A stretch of DNA of 64,000 bases, taken from Pseudomonadota bacterium (GTDB lineage Bacteria > Pseudomonadota > Alphaproteobacteria > Rhizobiales > Devosiaceae). Below the pieces are notes generated by a model, which saw only the letters and a list, made by a program, of their open reading frames with translations, searched no databases and was not told the DNA's origin. Numbering within the stretch: position 1 is the stretch's first letter; each line of letters begins with the position of its first letter. Shown piece by piece: positions 41,828 to 52,579 of the stretch. The stretch is taken from NCBI GenBank assembly GCA_023393475.1, contig JAEWLC010000053.1, forward strand, positions 62,001 through 126,000. The letters are read 5' to 3'. The translations under genes and the position numbers were made by a program.

Positions 41828-42970
41828 ATGAAAAAGCCCATCGCCCTTCCCATCGAGCAAGCCCGTCGCATCTGGATGCGTGCCCAGCGGCTCGACGAGC
41901 GCGAGCCGTTCGGTACAGGACCGGCGGCGACGCAGGCCGCTATTGAGCATCTGGGCTACGTGCAGATCGATACGATCAACGTCATTGAGCGCGCCCACCA
42001 CCACATCCTGTTCAGTCGTATCCCCACCTACCGGCGCAGCGACCTCGCGCATGTGCAGACGGTCGACAAGTCGGTATTCGAATACTGGACGCACGCCCTC
42101 GCCTACGTGCCGGTGCGCGACCTGCCCTTCTATCTAGACGAGATGCGACAGCACCGCTCGGTGCCGATGCGCTGGTATGCCGATGCCGATCCGAACGACC
42201 TGAAGAAACTGCTGCGCCAAATCCGAAAGGATGGCGCGATGTCCATCCGCGACGTCGAGGATGACGAACTGGTGGAGAAGGACCACCCGTGGGCAAGCCG
42301 CAAGCCCTCGAAGCGCGTGCTGCAATACGGCTTCTACTCCGGCGAACTGGTGATCTCCGAGCGCAACGGCATGGTAAAGACCTACGAGCTGACCGATCGC
42401 CATTTCGGCTGGCCGCCCCGCCCGCGAGCTGCGACCGCCAGGCAGATCGACGAGCACCTGATCGAACGTGCCCTGACCTCGCAGGGCCTCATCAGCGGCC
42501 CTTCGGTCATGCACCCGAAACTCCGCTTCACGCCGGGCATGACGAAGCTCATCGAAACGCGGGTGCGGACGAAGAAGCTTGTACCGGTGACGATCGGAGA
42601 CGATCCGACCGTTCACTATGTCCGCCCCGAAGCGCTGGAAGCGCCGGCCACGAGCAGCCCGCCCCTCGTCCACATCCTCTCGCCCTTCGATCCGCTGATC
42701 ATCCAGCGGCGGCGGCTGAAACTGTTCTTCGGCTACGACCACGTCTTCGAGGCCTATGTGCCCAAGGCCAAGCGCAGATACGGCTACTTCACCCTGCCCG
42801 TGCTGGTGGGCGACGAGGTCGTCGCGGCCATGGATCTCAAGACCGACCGCGCCGCCGGCAAGATGCTGATCCAGTCATGGCACTGGATCGGCAAGGGCAA
42901 CGCCGCCGAGCACAAGGCAGCGATCGAGGAGGAGATGGGCCGGTTCGAGCGTTTCCAGCTGGGGGACTAG
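41828..42970 (+). CDS. AlkX/YcaQ-type DNA glycosylase (HTH_42 family)
   Basis: The 380-residue protein belongs to the winged-helix HTH_42 family. E. coli YcaQ (AlkX) and Streptomyces AlkZ in this family unhook DNA interstrand cross-links. The catalytic Q-x-(D/Q) motif is Q46-I-D48 in LGYVQIDTINVIERAHHH. Other family segments include ARIP-like SRIPTYRR and LSPFDPLIIQRRRLKLFFGYD. D48 makes it the AlkX-like version. It follows a UvrD-like helicase. The Shine-Dalgarno is weak, but no better start exists. Confidence 0.85.
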   Translation: MKKPIALPIEQARRIWMRAQRLDEREPFGTGPAATQAAIEHLGYVQIDTINVIERAHHHILFSRIPTYRRSDLAHVQTVDKSVFEYWTHALAYVPVRDLPFYLDEMRQHRSVPMRWYADADPNDLKKLLRQIRKDGAMSIRDVEDDELVEKDHPWASRKPSKRVLQYGFYSGELVISERNGMVKTYELTDRHFGWPPRPRAATARQIDEHLIERALTSQGLISGPSVMHPKLRFTPGMTKLIETRVRTKKLVPVTIGDDPTVHYVRPEALEAPATSSPPLVHILSPFDPLIIQRRRLKLFFGYDHVFEAYVPKAKRRYGYFTLPVLVGDEVVAAMDLKTDRAAGKMLIQSWHWIGKGNAAEHKAAIEEEMGRFERFQLGD

Positions 42971-42983
42971 CGGCCCGCTGCGA

Positions 42984-43676
42984 CTAGCGGGCCCGGACCT
43001 TTATCCCGGTGGCAGCCAGCACGATCTCCGCCTGCGCGGCCGAAATCACCGCGCCACGGAAGCGGCCGGACTTGCCGAGGATGTCGATCCCGCCGAGATC
43101 CGCACCCCGCAGGTCGGCATTCTCGAACCGCGCGCCCTCGATATTGGCTTCGCGCAGGCTGCACTGCTCGAAGACCGCGTCGCGGAAATCGCTGTCGGCG
43201 AGGTCGGCCGAACTGAGGTCGACCGCCACCAGCTTCTCCTTGCGGAAGTCGAAGCCGCGCAACTGGGCGGACACCAGCAGGGTGCGCTCGAAACGAACGC
43301 TGAGCGCCCGCGCATCGGTGAAATCCGCCCCCGTCAGCTTGCAGTCCGTAAAGCTCGCCGCCGAGAGGACGGCGCTGCGGAAGCTGGCATTGTTGAAATC
43401 GCAGGATTGGAAGCGCGCGTCCTCGAGCACGGCCCCCTTGAACCCCGCCCGCGTTCCCCGGCACTGCAGCCAATAGGTAAGCTCGAGGACGGTTCCGGCG
43501 AAATTGGCCTCGCCCATGCGGCACCGCTCGAACACCCAGCCCGTCAGATCGAGCTTGCCGACCGTCACCGCCTCGAGGTCGCACTCCAGCAGCCGCACCG
43601 GCTCATCGCCAGCAAGGGCGGCGATGTCGGCCGAGGTGAGGGTCTGGCCTTCGATGGTCCGGCTGGGCGCGTTCAT
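42984..43676 (-). CDS. Pentapeptide-repeat protein
   Basis: The 230-residue protein is built of A(D/N)LXX-type repeats from about residue 40 to 215 (for example DLSSADLADSDFRDAVFEQC, then ANIEGARFENADLRGADLGG), which form a right-handed quadrilateral beta-helix. The family includes gyrase-protecting DNA mimics and many proteins of unknown role. This one is not overtly acidic in the way of Qnr proteins, so I assign no function. It is convergent with the glycosylase gene. Confidence 0.85.
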   Translation of the reverse strand: MNAPSRTIEGQTLTSADIAALAGDEPVRLLECDLEAVTVGKLDLTGWVFERCRMGEANFAGTVLELTYWLQCRGTRAGFKGAVLEDARFQSCDFNNASFRSAVLSAASFTDCKLTGADFTDARALSVRFERTLLVSAQLRGFDFRKEKLVAVDLSSADLADSDFRDAVFEQCSLREANIEGARFENADLRGADLGGIDILGKSGRFRGAVISAAQAEIVLAATGIKVRAR

Positions 43677-43726
43677 GCCGGAGCTTTAGCTGAGTCCCGG
43701 CCACGCGTCCTCCGGCTCGCAGACGC

Positions 43727-43755
43727 AAAAACGGCGCCCGTTCTGGGCGCCGTTT
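43727..43755 (-). terminator. Rho-independent terminator of porin-like gene
   Basis: AAACGGCGCCC (43729-43739) and GGGCGCCGTTT (43745-43755) form a perfect 11-bp stem with loop GTTCT. On the minus strand the stem is followed by a T5 tract. It lies 28 bp after the omp stop. Confidence 0.9.
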
Positions 43756-43782
43756 CAGGCAAACTGGTCGTGCTGCAGGAGA

Positions 43783-44538
43783 TCAGTCGAACCGGTAGCG
43801 GACGGTGCCGCGCAGTTCGTGGATCCAGTTGTTGTCGATCTCGTAGTAGCCTTCGCTTTCCGGATCGGTGGGGGCGTTGTTGATCTGGTTGATGTAGAGG
43901 CCGCGATAGCCCACATCCGCCACCCAGGTGCCCATGTCGTAGCCGACGCCAGCCATGATGGCGGCTGCAGCGCTGACATTGGTACCGGTCGGAACCGGCA
44001 CGGGAACTTCCCAGGGAGAGTTGATCTCGGCGTGGTTCCACGCAGCACCGACACCGGCGCCAACGTAACCGAAAGCGCCACCGGCGCCCGACGAGTAGCC
44101 CCAGTCACCGCCGAAGCCGAAATCGTAATAGACGTTGGCAAGTGCGACGGTGGAACGCAGCATCAGCGTGTAGTCGCCGTTGTCGCCATCGGGCGGATCG
44201 AGGTCATCCGTCTTGGTGATCTTGAGGCCGGTGGTCTCGACCGAGTCGATGGTGCCGTCGAAGCGGAGCCCGGTGCCCGTCTCGTAACCGAAGCCGGCGC
44301 CCCAGCTGTAGCCGTAGCCATGCTCGACCACTTCATGTGTCTCGTCGATCCACGGGTGCACCACTTCGGGCGCCCAGTGCCAGTTCAGCGCGGCGCTGCC
44401 GCGCAGGTAGAACGAGCCGCCGATGTCGTAGTCGACCTGCGGGATATCGGGATACTCCGGCATGTCGGCCGCGGCGACCGGGCCGGCAATCAGCAGCACG
44501 GCTCCTGCCGCCAACGCTGAAGCAAAAGTCTTGCGCAT
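43783..44538 (-). CDS. Outer membrane beta-barrel protein (Omp25/RopB-like)
   Basis: The 251-residue precursor has a signal peptide (1-24, AAADMPEY). It has a barrel of alternating beta strands (GSFYLRGSAALNWHWA, GAGFGYETGTGLRFDGTIDS, WVADVGYRGLYIN) ending in the C-terminal aromatic signature TVRYRFD. It resembles the small Omp25/Omp31/RopB barrels of Hyphomicrobiales. A CtrA box and a 12-bp palindrome lie in its promoter. A strong terminator follows, so it is monocistronic and probably abundant. Confidence 0.87.
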   Translation of the reverse strand: MRKTFASALAAGAVLLIAGPVAAADMPEYPDIPQVDYDIGGSFYLRGSAALNWHWAPEVVHPWIDETHEVVEHGYGYSWGAGFGYETGTGLRFDGTIDSVETTGLKITKTDDLDPPDGDNGDYTLMLRSTVALANVYYDFGFGGDWGYSSGAGGAFGYVGAGVGAAWNHAEINSPWEVPVPVPTGTNVSAAAAIMAGVGYDMGTWVADVGYRGLYINQINNAPTDPESEGYYEIDNNWIHELRGTVRYRFD

Positions 44539-44574
44539 TGTATGAGTCCTTGTTGCCACCACGACGACCAGTCG

Positions 44575-44586
44575 AGTGACGTCACT
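44575..44586. promoter_or_regulatory. 12-bp palindrome upstream of omp gene
   Basis: AGTGACGTCACT is perfectly self-complementary and lies 37 bp before the omp ATG on the minus strand, close to the expected transcription start. It may be an operator. Confidence 0.4.
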
Positions 44587-44600
44587 ATGCGCACGACTTC

Positions 44601-44615
44601 TTAAAAGCCGCTTAA
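44601..44615 (-). promoter_or_regulatory. CtrA-binding box
   Basis: The string TTAA, seven bases, TTAA followed by C matches the full CtrA consensus (TTAA-N7-TTAAC) with no mismatch. It lies 63 bp upstream of the omp start codon. CtrA controls several outer membrane protein genes in alphaproteobacteria, and ChpT of its phosphorelay is encoded near 6 kb. Confidence 0.7.
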
Positions 44616-44835
44616 CCCTAACGGGTAACCCTAATATCCGCTGAAGAGCCACAGTTAACGAAGTCTTTCTCGACTTCACCGGGCTCTGGTGGTGTTCTGA
44701 AGAGAGGGGCGGGGAGAACCCCGACTGTGGTCGCGACGGCCGGGGCCCCCATTGCCTCCGTGCCCGACTCAATAGGACACGCCCTACAATGACAGGGCAA
44801 CCCGTTAGGACGGCGTGACGCGATCGTTCGCGCCC

Positions 44836-46179
44836 TTACGCAACCTTGCGTATGGTGGCCGCGATCTCGTTGACGATGGCGCTGACGAGGCCTTCGTCGT
44901 CGCTTTCGACCATCACGCGGATCACCGGCTCGGTGCCAGACGGGCGGATCACCAGCCGACCGCCCTGCCCCAGCCGGGCCTCGCTTTCCTTGATCGCCTG
45001 CTGCACCAGCTTGTGCTCCAAGGGCTTGCCGTCCTTGTAGCGCACTGACTGCAGGAGCTGCGGGACCTTCTCGAAGCGCCGGCAGATGTCCGACACGGGC
45101 TTGCCCGCCTGCTTGGCCACCGCCAGCAGTTGCAGGGCTGCAATCAGCCCGTCGCCGGTCGTTGTGAAATCGGTGAGGATGATGTGGCCGCTCTGCTCGC
45201 CGCCGACATTGAAGCCCTTGGCCCGCATCGCTTCCAGCACGTAGCGGTCACCCACCTGGGTGCGCTCGAGGCCGAGCCCGATGCCGCCGAGATAGCGCTC
45301 GAGGCCGAGATTGCTCATCACCGTCGCCACCAGCCCGCCGCCGCGCAGCTCGCCGCGTGCGTGCCAGGACTGGGCAATCACTGCCATGAACTGGTCGCCG
45401 TCGACGATCTCGCCCTTCTCGTCGACGATGATGACGCGGTCGGCGTCGCCATCGAGCGCGATGCCGATGTCGGCGCGCAGTTCCTTCACCTTGCCGATCA
45501 GCGCCTCGGGAGCGGTCGAGCCGACCTTGTCGTTGATGTTGAAGCCGTCCGGCTCGTTGCCGATGGTGAACACCTCGGCGCCCAGTTCCCACAGCGCCGT
45601 CGGCGCCACTTTGTAGGCCGCGCCATTGGCGCAATCGAGCACTACACGCAGGCCGGAAAGGTCGATCCCCTTGGGCAGCGTGCGCTTGGCATATTCGATG
45701 TAGCGGGTCTGCGCCGCCTCGTCGCGATGGGCGCGGCCGATTTCGCGGCCCTGCGACAGCCGGGAGTTAAGGTCCTCGTCCATCAGCGCCTCGATCTCGC
45801 TCTCGAGCTGGTCGGAGAGCTTGAAGCCATCGTGGCGGAAGAGCTTGATGCCGTTATCCTCGAACGGATTGTGCGAGGCCGAGATCATCACGCCCAGGTC
45901 TGCGCGCAGCGACCGCGTCAGCATGGCGACGGCCGGTGTCGGCATCGGGCCGAGCAGGTACACGTCCATGCCCACGGCGGTGAAGCCGGCCGTCAGCGCG
46001 CTTTCGAGCATATAGCCAGAGCGCCGCGTATCCTTGCCGATCACCACGCGGTTGCGATGGTCGCCGTTAACGAACTTGAGGCCCGCGGCCATACCCACGC
46101 GCATCGCGAGGCCCGGCGTCAGCTTCTCGCCATTGGCGAGGCCGCGAATGCCGTCCGTGCCGAAATACTTGCGCGCCAT
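44836..46179 (-). CDS. glmM: Phosphoglucosamine mutase
   Basis: GlmM converts glucosamine-6-phosphate to glucosamine-1-phosphate for UDP-GlcNAc and peptidoglycan synthesis. The 447-residue enzyme has the family start KYFGTDGIRG, phosphoserine S102 in GVMISASHNP, the metal loop DGDADR and the phosphate-binding RPSGTEPVIRVMVE. ATG 46179 gives the standard length. It belongs to the tilS-ftsH-glmM block, but an amidase gene separates it from ftsH. The 161-bp gap before it shows no other gene. Confidence 0.95.
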   Translation of the reverse strand: MARKYFGTDGIRGLANGEKLTPGLAMRVGMAAGLKFVNGDHRNRVVIGKDTRRSGYMLESALTAGFTAVGMDVYLLGPMPTPAVAMLTRSLRADLGVMISASHNPFEDNGIKLFRHDGFKLSDQLESEIEALMDEDLNSRLSQGREIGRAHRDEAAQTRYIEYAKRTLPKGIDLSGLRVVLDCANGAAYKVAPTALWELGAEVFTIGNEPDGFNINDKVGSTAPEALIGKVKELRADIGIALDGDADRVIIVDEKGEIVDGDQFMAVIAQSWHARGELRGGGLVATVMSNLGLERYLGGIGLGLERTQVGDRYVLEAMRAKGFNVGGEQSGHIILTDFTTTGDGLIAALQLLAVAKQAGKPVSDICRRFEKVPQLLQSVRYKDGKPLEHKLVQQAIKESEARLGQGGRLVIRPSGTEPVIRVMVESDDEGLVSAIVNEIAATIRKVA

Positions 46180-46340
46180 GTGAGAAGCCCTCGGATGGGT
46201 ATCGCGCCGTTCTAGCGCCGAGTCCCCATGATACGAAATAGATTGGTGCCGTTTCGTTAACCGGCAAATCGGGGCAGTTGTGGGGCTGCGATGCGGGTGA
46301 CGCCGCGAGTGTTGCGCCACCACCACTGCCCCGCCGGTCG

Positions 46341-47639
46341 CTACGCCTCGAACACGGCCCCGATGCTCTCCATCCAGCCGAGCAGGTTCGCGTCCTCCCC
46401 GAACCGCGGAATGAACTGCAGCCCCAGCGGCAAGCCGTTGGGCGCTTGCCCCGCCGGCAGCACGAAACTAGCGAGCCCGCCATAGGACCAGGTTCCGGTG
46501 AGATCGACCGACCCGGTCACGTGATACCCCTCCGGCGCCGGCCCCTTGGTGCCCGGCAAGGCCCAGAGGTCGATCCCATGCCGGTCCATCAGATCGGCGA
46601 CCCGGTCGCGATACTCCGGGATGAAGGCCCTCGCCGCCTCGTACTCGGCCCGATCGACCCCCTGCCCGCCACGGATCGCCTGTGCGGTGCGGCTGCGGTA
46701 GAGCTCGGCATGCGCCGCGAACCAGTCGCGATGCACTTCTGCCATCTCGTAGTGCAGCACCGCCATGCTGCGCATGGTGACGCCCCGCAGCCACTCATCC
46801 TCGAACAGCTGCACCCGGCGCACGTCGAAGCCGGCGGCCTCGAGCCGGGCGACCTGCTCGACATAGGCCGCCTCGGCGACCTCCTCGAGGCTCGCCCGCA
46901 TGATCCCCTCGATCATCCCCAGCACCGGCCGCCGCGACGATGGCTGCGGCGCGATTCCGGTGAGCAGTTCCGCCGCCAGCACCGCGCTCGCGACGTCCTG
47001 CGTGAGCAGCCCGATCGTATCGATCGAGGGCGACATCTGGATCAGGCCGTCGGCCGGAATGGTGCCCCACGAGGGCTTGTAGCCGACGACGCCGCAGAAC
47101 GAGGCCGGACCGACGATCGACCGCAGCGTCTGGGTGCCGAGCGCCAGCGGCGTCAGCCCCAGCGCCACCGCCGCCGCCGACCCGCCGCTGCTGCCGCCCG
47201 GCGTATGCTTCAAGTTGCGCGGGTTCCGCGTCACCGGTGGTTCGCTATAGGCGAACTCATCGGTCTCGGTCTTGCCAAGGATCAGCCCGCCCAGCGCACG
47301 CACCCGCGTGACGATCGATGCCTCACCCCCCTCGAACAGCTCGTGCGGCAGGAACGATCCGGCGTGGGTAGGAAAGCCGTCGGCCCGCAGCAGGTCCTTG
47401 ACGCCGACGGGAATGCCGAACAGGGGCGGCCGCGTTCCCGGCTCCGGATAGGGCGCGACCAGCGCCGCTGCCTCTTGCGCCAGTCGTTCGTGCCGATGCG
47501 GCTCCGGCACCAGGGCATGGACGAGCGGCTCGCACGCATCGACGCGACGCATAGTGTCGGCGATGTAGTCGTGCACCCGGACATTGCCGCTCCGCAATGC
47601 TGCAACGTCCTGCCCGAGCGAGGCGCGCCTGAACTCCAT
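46341..47639 (-). CDS. Amidase-signature protein with altered oxyanion loop
   Basis: The 432-residue protein has the amidase signature: K81 in GIPVGVKDLL, cis-Ser S151 in TPGGSSGGSAAAVALG and the nucleophile S174. The family's (D/Q)-x-G-G-S oxyanion loop is Q-T-L-R-S here (GTQTLRSIVGPASFCGVVG), so two conserved glycines are Leu-Arg. This may change specificity or lower activity. Otherwise the length is normal. It lies between ftsH and glmM, where most alphaproteobacteria have no gene. ATG 47639 has a GGGGGGAT site. The substrate is unknown. Confidence 0.85.
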   Translation of the reverse strand: MEFRRASLGQDVAALRSGNVRVHDYIADTMRRVDACEPLVHALVPEPHRHERLAQEAAALVAPYPEPGTRPPLFGIPVGVKDLLRADGFPTHAGSFLPHELFEGGEASIVTRVRALGGLILGKTETDEFAYSEPPVTRNPRNLKHTPGGSSGGSAAAVALGLTPLALGTQTLRSIVGPASFCGVVGYKPSWGTIPADGLIQMSPSIDTIGLLTQDVASAVLAAELLTGIAPQPSSRRPVLGMIEGIMRASLEEVAEAAYVEQVARLEAAGFDVRRVQLFEDEWLRGVTMRSMAVLHYEMAEVHRDWFAAHAELYRSRTAQAIRGGQGVDRAEYEAARAFIPEYRDRVADLMDRHGIDLWALPGTKGPAPEGYHVTGSVDLTGTWSYGGLASFVLPAGQAPNGLPLGLQFIPRFGEDANLLGWMESIGAVFEA

Positions 47640-47655
47640 CGATCCCCCCAATAGA

Positions 47656-47684
47656 AAAGGGCCGCCCCATCGGGACGGCCCTTT
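47656..47684 (-). terminator. Rho-independent terminator of ftsH
   Basis: AAAGGGCCG and CGGCCCTTT form a 9-bp stem around a GC-rich loop, 6 bp after the ftsH stop on the minus strand, followed by TTCT. The amidase Shine-Dalgarno lies just past it. Confidence 0.75.
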
Positions 47685-47690
47685 GATTGC

Positions 47691-49634
<1,944 letters not shown>

Positions 49635-49786
49635 CATCCTGTCCTGAAGCCGGCCGCAGGGGGGCCGAAAGTTAGGGCGAATGTAGGCCTCGCCCTCAGG
49701 CCTTACAAGGCTGCGGAGGGCCGAAACTGGTGCGGCCCTTTGGTCCAAGAGTCGAGAGAGCTTCCGCTCTTCCGGTTAATTCCGCG

Positions 49787-50803
49787 TCACGGGGTCGCTG
49801 CTCTTGATGCACGGCCAGCCTTGGCCGAACGGCCAGGCTCGGGAGCGACGGCCACGGTCGTGCCATCGCTGGAAACGAGGCAACCATGCAAACTTGTCCG
49901 CTTCAGGGCCGGATCGGCCCGCAGGCGATCAACGAGCACCTCGACCGGCGCGAGGTCGTGTGGCTTGCCGCCGCCCCCGGTCGCCTGCAGCAGGTTGCGG
50001 AAAGCGCGGATGGCAACGGCGCGCGGCGCCTTCTGCAGCGCCTCGCGAGAAAGTGTCCGGACGCCGGTTGCTTCGTCGAGCTCGGGAACGATGGTCGCGG
50101 CCATTTCGTCGAGCGCCGTGTCGGCGTCGCGCATGCGGTCGGCGAACCGCGCCAGCCGACGCGCATCGAGCCCCATCGCCGCCAACTGCGGCATCATCTG
50201 GCGCCAGCGCACGCGCTCATAGGTGCTGTCGTTGTTGGAAGGATCGGCCGCCGGCGCCAACCCAGCGGCCGCAATGACCCGCTGCAGCTGCGCCTTCTCG
50301 ATACCGAGCAGCGGCCGCACCAGCATGATCCCGCCGACCTCGGCGAAATAGTCCATGCCGCGCAGGCCCTCGACCCCGCTGCCATGCGCAAGCCGCATCA
50401 GCACCGTCTCGGCCTGGTCCCCGAGGTGGTGCGCGGTGACGAGGATCTCCGCCCCGTCCTCCTTCATCGCCGCGCCGATCAGCGCATAGCGGGCCGCCCG
50501 CGCCGCCTGCTGGATACCCGTAATGGGCTTGTCGCCCTCCCACTTCAGCCCGCGCGCCATCAGCCCGTACTGTGCCGCCATGGCAAGGACGAACGAGACT
50601 TCGTCGGCGGCCTCGGTCCGCAACCCGTGATCCACCGAATAGACGATGAAGCGCTCCTGCTGCTGGTGCCGGCGCGCATAGTCGGCGGCGAGCAGCAGCA
50701 GCGAAAGGCTGTCGGGCCCGCCCGACACGGCGAGCCCGATGCGCTTGAAGGCACCGAGGGGCGAAAAGATCGCTTCGCTGTCGATCAGTTCGTGACCGGG
50801 CAT
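49787..50803 (-). CDS. tilS: tRNA(Ile)-lysidine synthetase
   Basis: TilS makes lysidine at C34 of tRNA-Ile(CAU), changing its codon from AUG to AUA. The 338-residue enzyme has the PP-loop SGGPDS (27-32), the helix after YSVDHGLR, AHHLGDQAETVLMRLAHGSG and GMDYFAEVGG. It is shorter than the E. coli enzyme because the C-terminal domain is small, as in many alphaproteobacteria. ATG 50803 overlaps the cpoB stop by 19 bp, so translation is coupled. It lies between cpoB and ftsH, the conserved order. Confidence 0.9.
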   Translation of the reverse strand: MPGHELIDSEAIFSPLGAFKRIGLAVSGGPDSLSLLLLAADYARRHQQQERFIVYSVDHGLRTEAADEVSFVLAMAAQYGLMARGLKWEGDKPITGIQQAARAARYALIGAAMKEDGAEILVTAHHLGDQAETVLMRLAHGSGVEGLRGMDYFAEVGGIMLVRPLLGIEKAQLQRVIAAAGLAPAADPSNNDSTYERVRWRQMMPQLAAMGLDARRLARFADRMRDADTALDEMAATIVPELDEATGVRTLSREALQKAPRAVAIRAFRNLLQATGGGGKPHDLAPVEVLVDRLRADPALKRTSLHGCLVSSDGTTVAVAPEPGRSAKAGRASRAATP

Positions 50804-51894
50804 TGCGCCTTCTGCTGTTCTTCCAAGATGAGCTTGCGCGATGCGGGCATGAGATCGGGATACTCCGTCAACGCCTGTGCCAGCGCCCCGCAAGCGGCTT
50901 CGCGCTCACGGATGACGAGGTCGTCGTCGGGGCCCGTTTCCTTGGCCTTCTGGTCGGCGTCGCGCAGCAGCGCGATGGACAGCCGGCGCAGGATCTCCGG
51001 CGCTCGGGGGCTTTCGCGGTACTTCGGAAATCCCTCGGCCAGTGCCCTGGCGGCCTCCTCGTACTTGGCCTGCTGGATCAGCGCCTCGCCGAGATTGTTC
51101 AGAGCGTCCGGGGCCCTGGGGTCCTCGGGAAAATACTGGAGGAACTGGGCCAGTTGATCGGCGGCAAAGTCGTACTCGCCTCGTGACACCGCATTAAAGC
51201 CCGCCTTGAACTGGGCCTCAGCATCGCCTTCCGAGAGCGGTCCGCCGCTGTTCAGCGACAGATCGAGCGGCCGACCGGAGTCGAGGTCGAACGCACCACC
51301 CTCCGGCATCGTGCCGAGCTGGTCGATCCCACCCCGCAGCAGCGGGTCGGCGGAATCGCCGATATCGTCCAGCGGCTCGGCATCGGCGGGCATTCCGTCC
51401 ATTGCGGGTGCGTCCATGGCCGGTGCATCCAACGCGGGTGCATCGAGAGCGGGGGCATCCGGCGCCGGTGCGGGAGCAGCGGCGTCATCCTGGGGGGCCG
51501 GGGTCTGCGGCAGCGTATCGGACGGCGTCACGCCGTCAGTTGGCGCTGCCGCCTGGGGTTTTCCCACGGCACCGCCTTCCAGCTGCTGGAAGCGGAACTC
51601 GTTGTCCTCCGCCTGCTTTGCCAGCTGCTCGAGCAGTTGCTTGACCTGGAATTCGAGGCCCTCGATGCGCCCCGTGAGCTCCCGGTTGACTTGCTCCAGT
51701 TCCTGGAGACGCACAAGCAGCTGCGCGCTGCCCTGGTTGTTCTGCGCCACGAGGATGCGTTCCTGCGGCACGTCGGTGGGGGGAACTGGGCCGATGGCGC
51801 CGGCCGCCAGCGCAGGCACCGAAACGCTGGCTGCCAGCAGCGCACCAAGGATCGCGGGGTGCAGGGCCGATCCGCGAGAGTGGGGTCGAGTCAC
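50785..51894 (-). CDS. cpoB: Cell division coordinator CpoB (YbgF)
   Basis: CpoB is a periplasmic Tol-Pal partner that coordinates peptidoglycan synthesis with outer membrane constriction. The 369-residue precursor has a signal peptide (about 1-31), an N-terminal trimerising coiled coil (LLVRLQELEQVNRELTGRIE), a Pro/Ala-rich linker with a tandem Asp-Ala-Pro repeat, and C-terminal TPR repeats (AQFKAGFNAVSRGEYDFAAD onward). Order and domains match YbgF. It follows pal. Confidence 0.88.
   Translation of the reverse strand: MTRPHSRGSALHPAILGALLAASVSVPALAAGAIGPVPPTDVPQERILVAQNNQGSAQLLVRLQELEQVNRELTGRIEGLEFQVKQLLEQLAKQAEDNEFRFQQLEGGAVGKPQAAAPTDGVTPSDTLPQTPAPQDDAAAPAPAPDAPALDAPALDAPAMDAPAMDGMPADAEPLDDIGDSADPLLRGGIDQLGTMPEGGAFDLDSGRPLDLSLNSGGPLSEGDAEAQFKAGFNAVSRGEYDFAADQLAQFLQYFPEDPRAPDALNNLGEALIQQAKYEEAARALAEGFPKYRESPRAPEILRRLSIALLRDADQKAKETGPDDDLVIREREAACGALAQALTEYPDLMPASRKLILEEQQKAQCPVTN
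51397..51471. repeat. 15-bp tandem repeat in cpoB linker
   Basis: Five imperfect 15-bp units encode repeats of the type Asp-Ala-Pro-(Ala)-(Leu/Met) in the CpoB linker. Units 1-3 keep a (G/A)TCC start and a GGTGC end. The copy number could vary between strains. Confidence 0.7.
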
Positions 51895-51959
51895 GTTTGC
51901 ATGCTCCGGGTCACTGCGGGGAGGTCACATCACACTGGAATAACGCATGATTTCGACAA

Positions 51960-51999
51960 AAAGAAAGCGCCGGGCCCCAAATACGCGGTGCCCGGCGCT
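51960..51999 (-). terminator. Intrinsic terminator between pal and cpoB
   Basis: AGCGCCGGGC (51966-51975) and GCCCGGCGCT (51990-51999) form a perfect 10-bp stem, followed on the minus strand by TTTCTTTTTG. It lies about 90 bp past the pal stop and suggests that cpoB has its own promoter or depends on readthrough. Confidence 0.85.
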
Positions 52000-52087
52000 C
52001 TTGCCTCCAGTCGAACAAGCTTCGGGGATTACGCACGGGGATGCGCTGCTGAAATGAGCAGCGCCCCGCCCCGAAGCCCGCTCGAGC

Positions 52088-52579
52088 CTATTGTACGACC
52101 GTCACAGCACGGCGGTTTTGTGACCAGCACGAAATATCGTTGCAGATGGCCACAGGACGTTCCTTGCCGAACGACTTGGTGGTCAGGCGGCGGCTGTCGA
52201 CGCCCTTCGACACGAGGTAATTCAGCACAATCGATCCACGGCGGGCGCCGAGCGCGATGTTGTACTCGCGGGTGCCGCGCTCGTCGGCGTGGCCTTCGAT
52301 CAGGATGCGGTAGTTGCGGTACTGGTTGAGCCAGGCGGCCTGCTTGTCGAGGGTAGCCATGGCGGTCGGGGTCAGGTTCGACGAGTCGGTCTCGAAGAAC
52401 ACGCGGTCGCCGACGCTCACGAGGAATTCCTGCTGGCTGCCGGGGGCGCCGCCACCGGGCCCGAGGTTGCCGACGCCGGTCCCACCAGCACCATTGCGCG
52501 AACAGGCCGCCACAGCGACCACGAGAACCACCAGCGCGGCAGCACGCAGCACGGCGATGAGGGGCGTTACTGAACGCAT
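52088..52579 (-). CDS. pal: Peptidoglycan-associated lipoprotein Pal
   Basis: Pal is an outer-membrane lipoprotein that binds peptidoglycan and TolB. The 163-residue precursor has a lipoprotein signal with lipobox VAAC (lipid on the Cys) and the OmpA-like domain with FFETDSSNLTP and GHADERGTREYNIALGARR. The length fits. It lies after tolB with a 177-bp gap, which shows no gene, and before a terminator. Confidence 0.95.
   Translation of the reverse strand: MRSVTPLIAVLRAAALVVLVVAVAACSRNGAGGTGVGNLGPGGGAPGSQQEFLVSVGDRVFFETDSSNLTPTAMATLDKQAAWLNQYRNYRILIEGHADERGTREYNIALGARRGSIVLNYLVSKGVDSRRLTTKSFGKERPVAICNDISCWSQNRRAVTVVQ

Noticed and set aside
46180..46340. Possible gene between glmM and the amidase
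   Set aside because: The short frames there lack a ribosome site and homology, so it is taken as intergenic.
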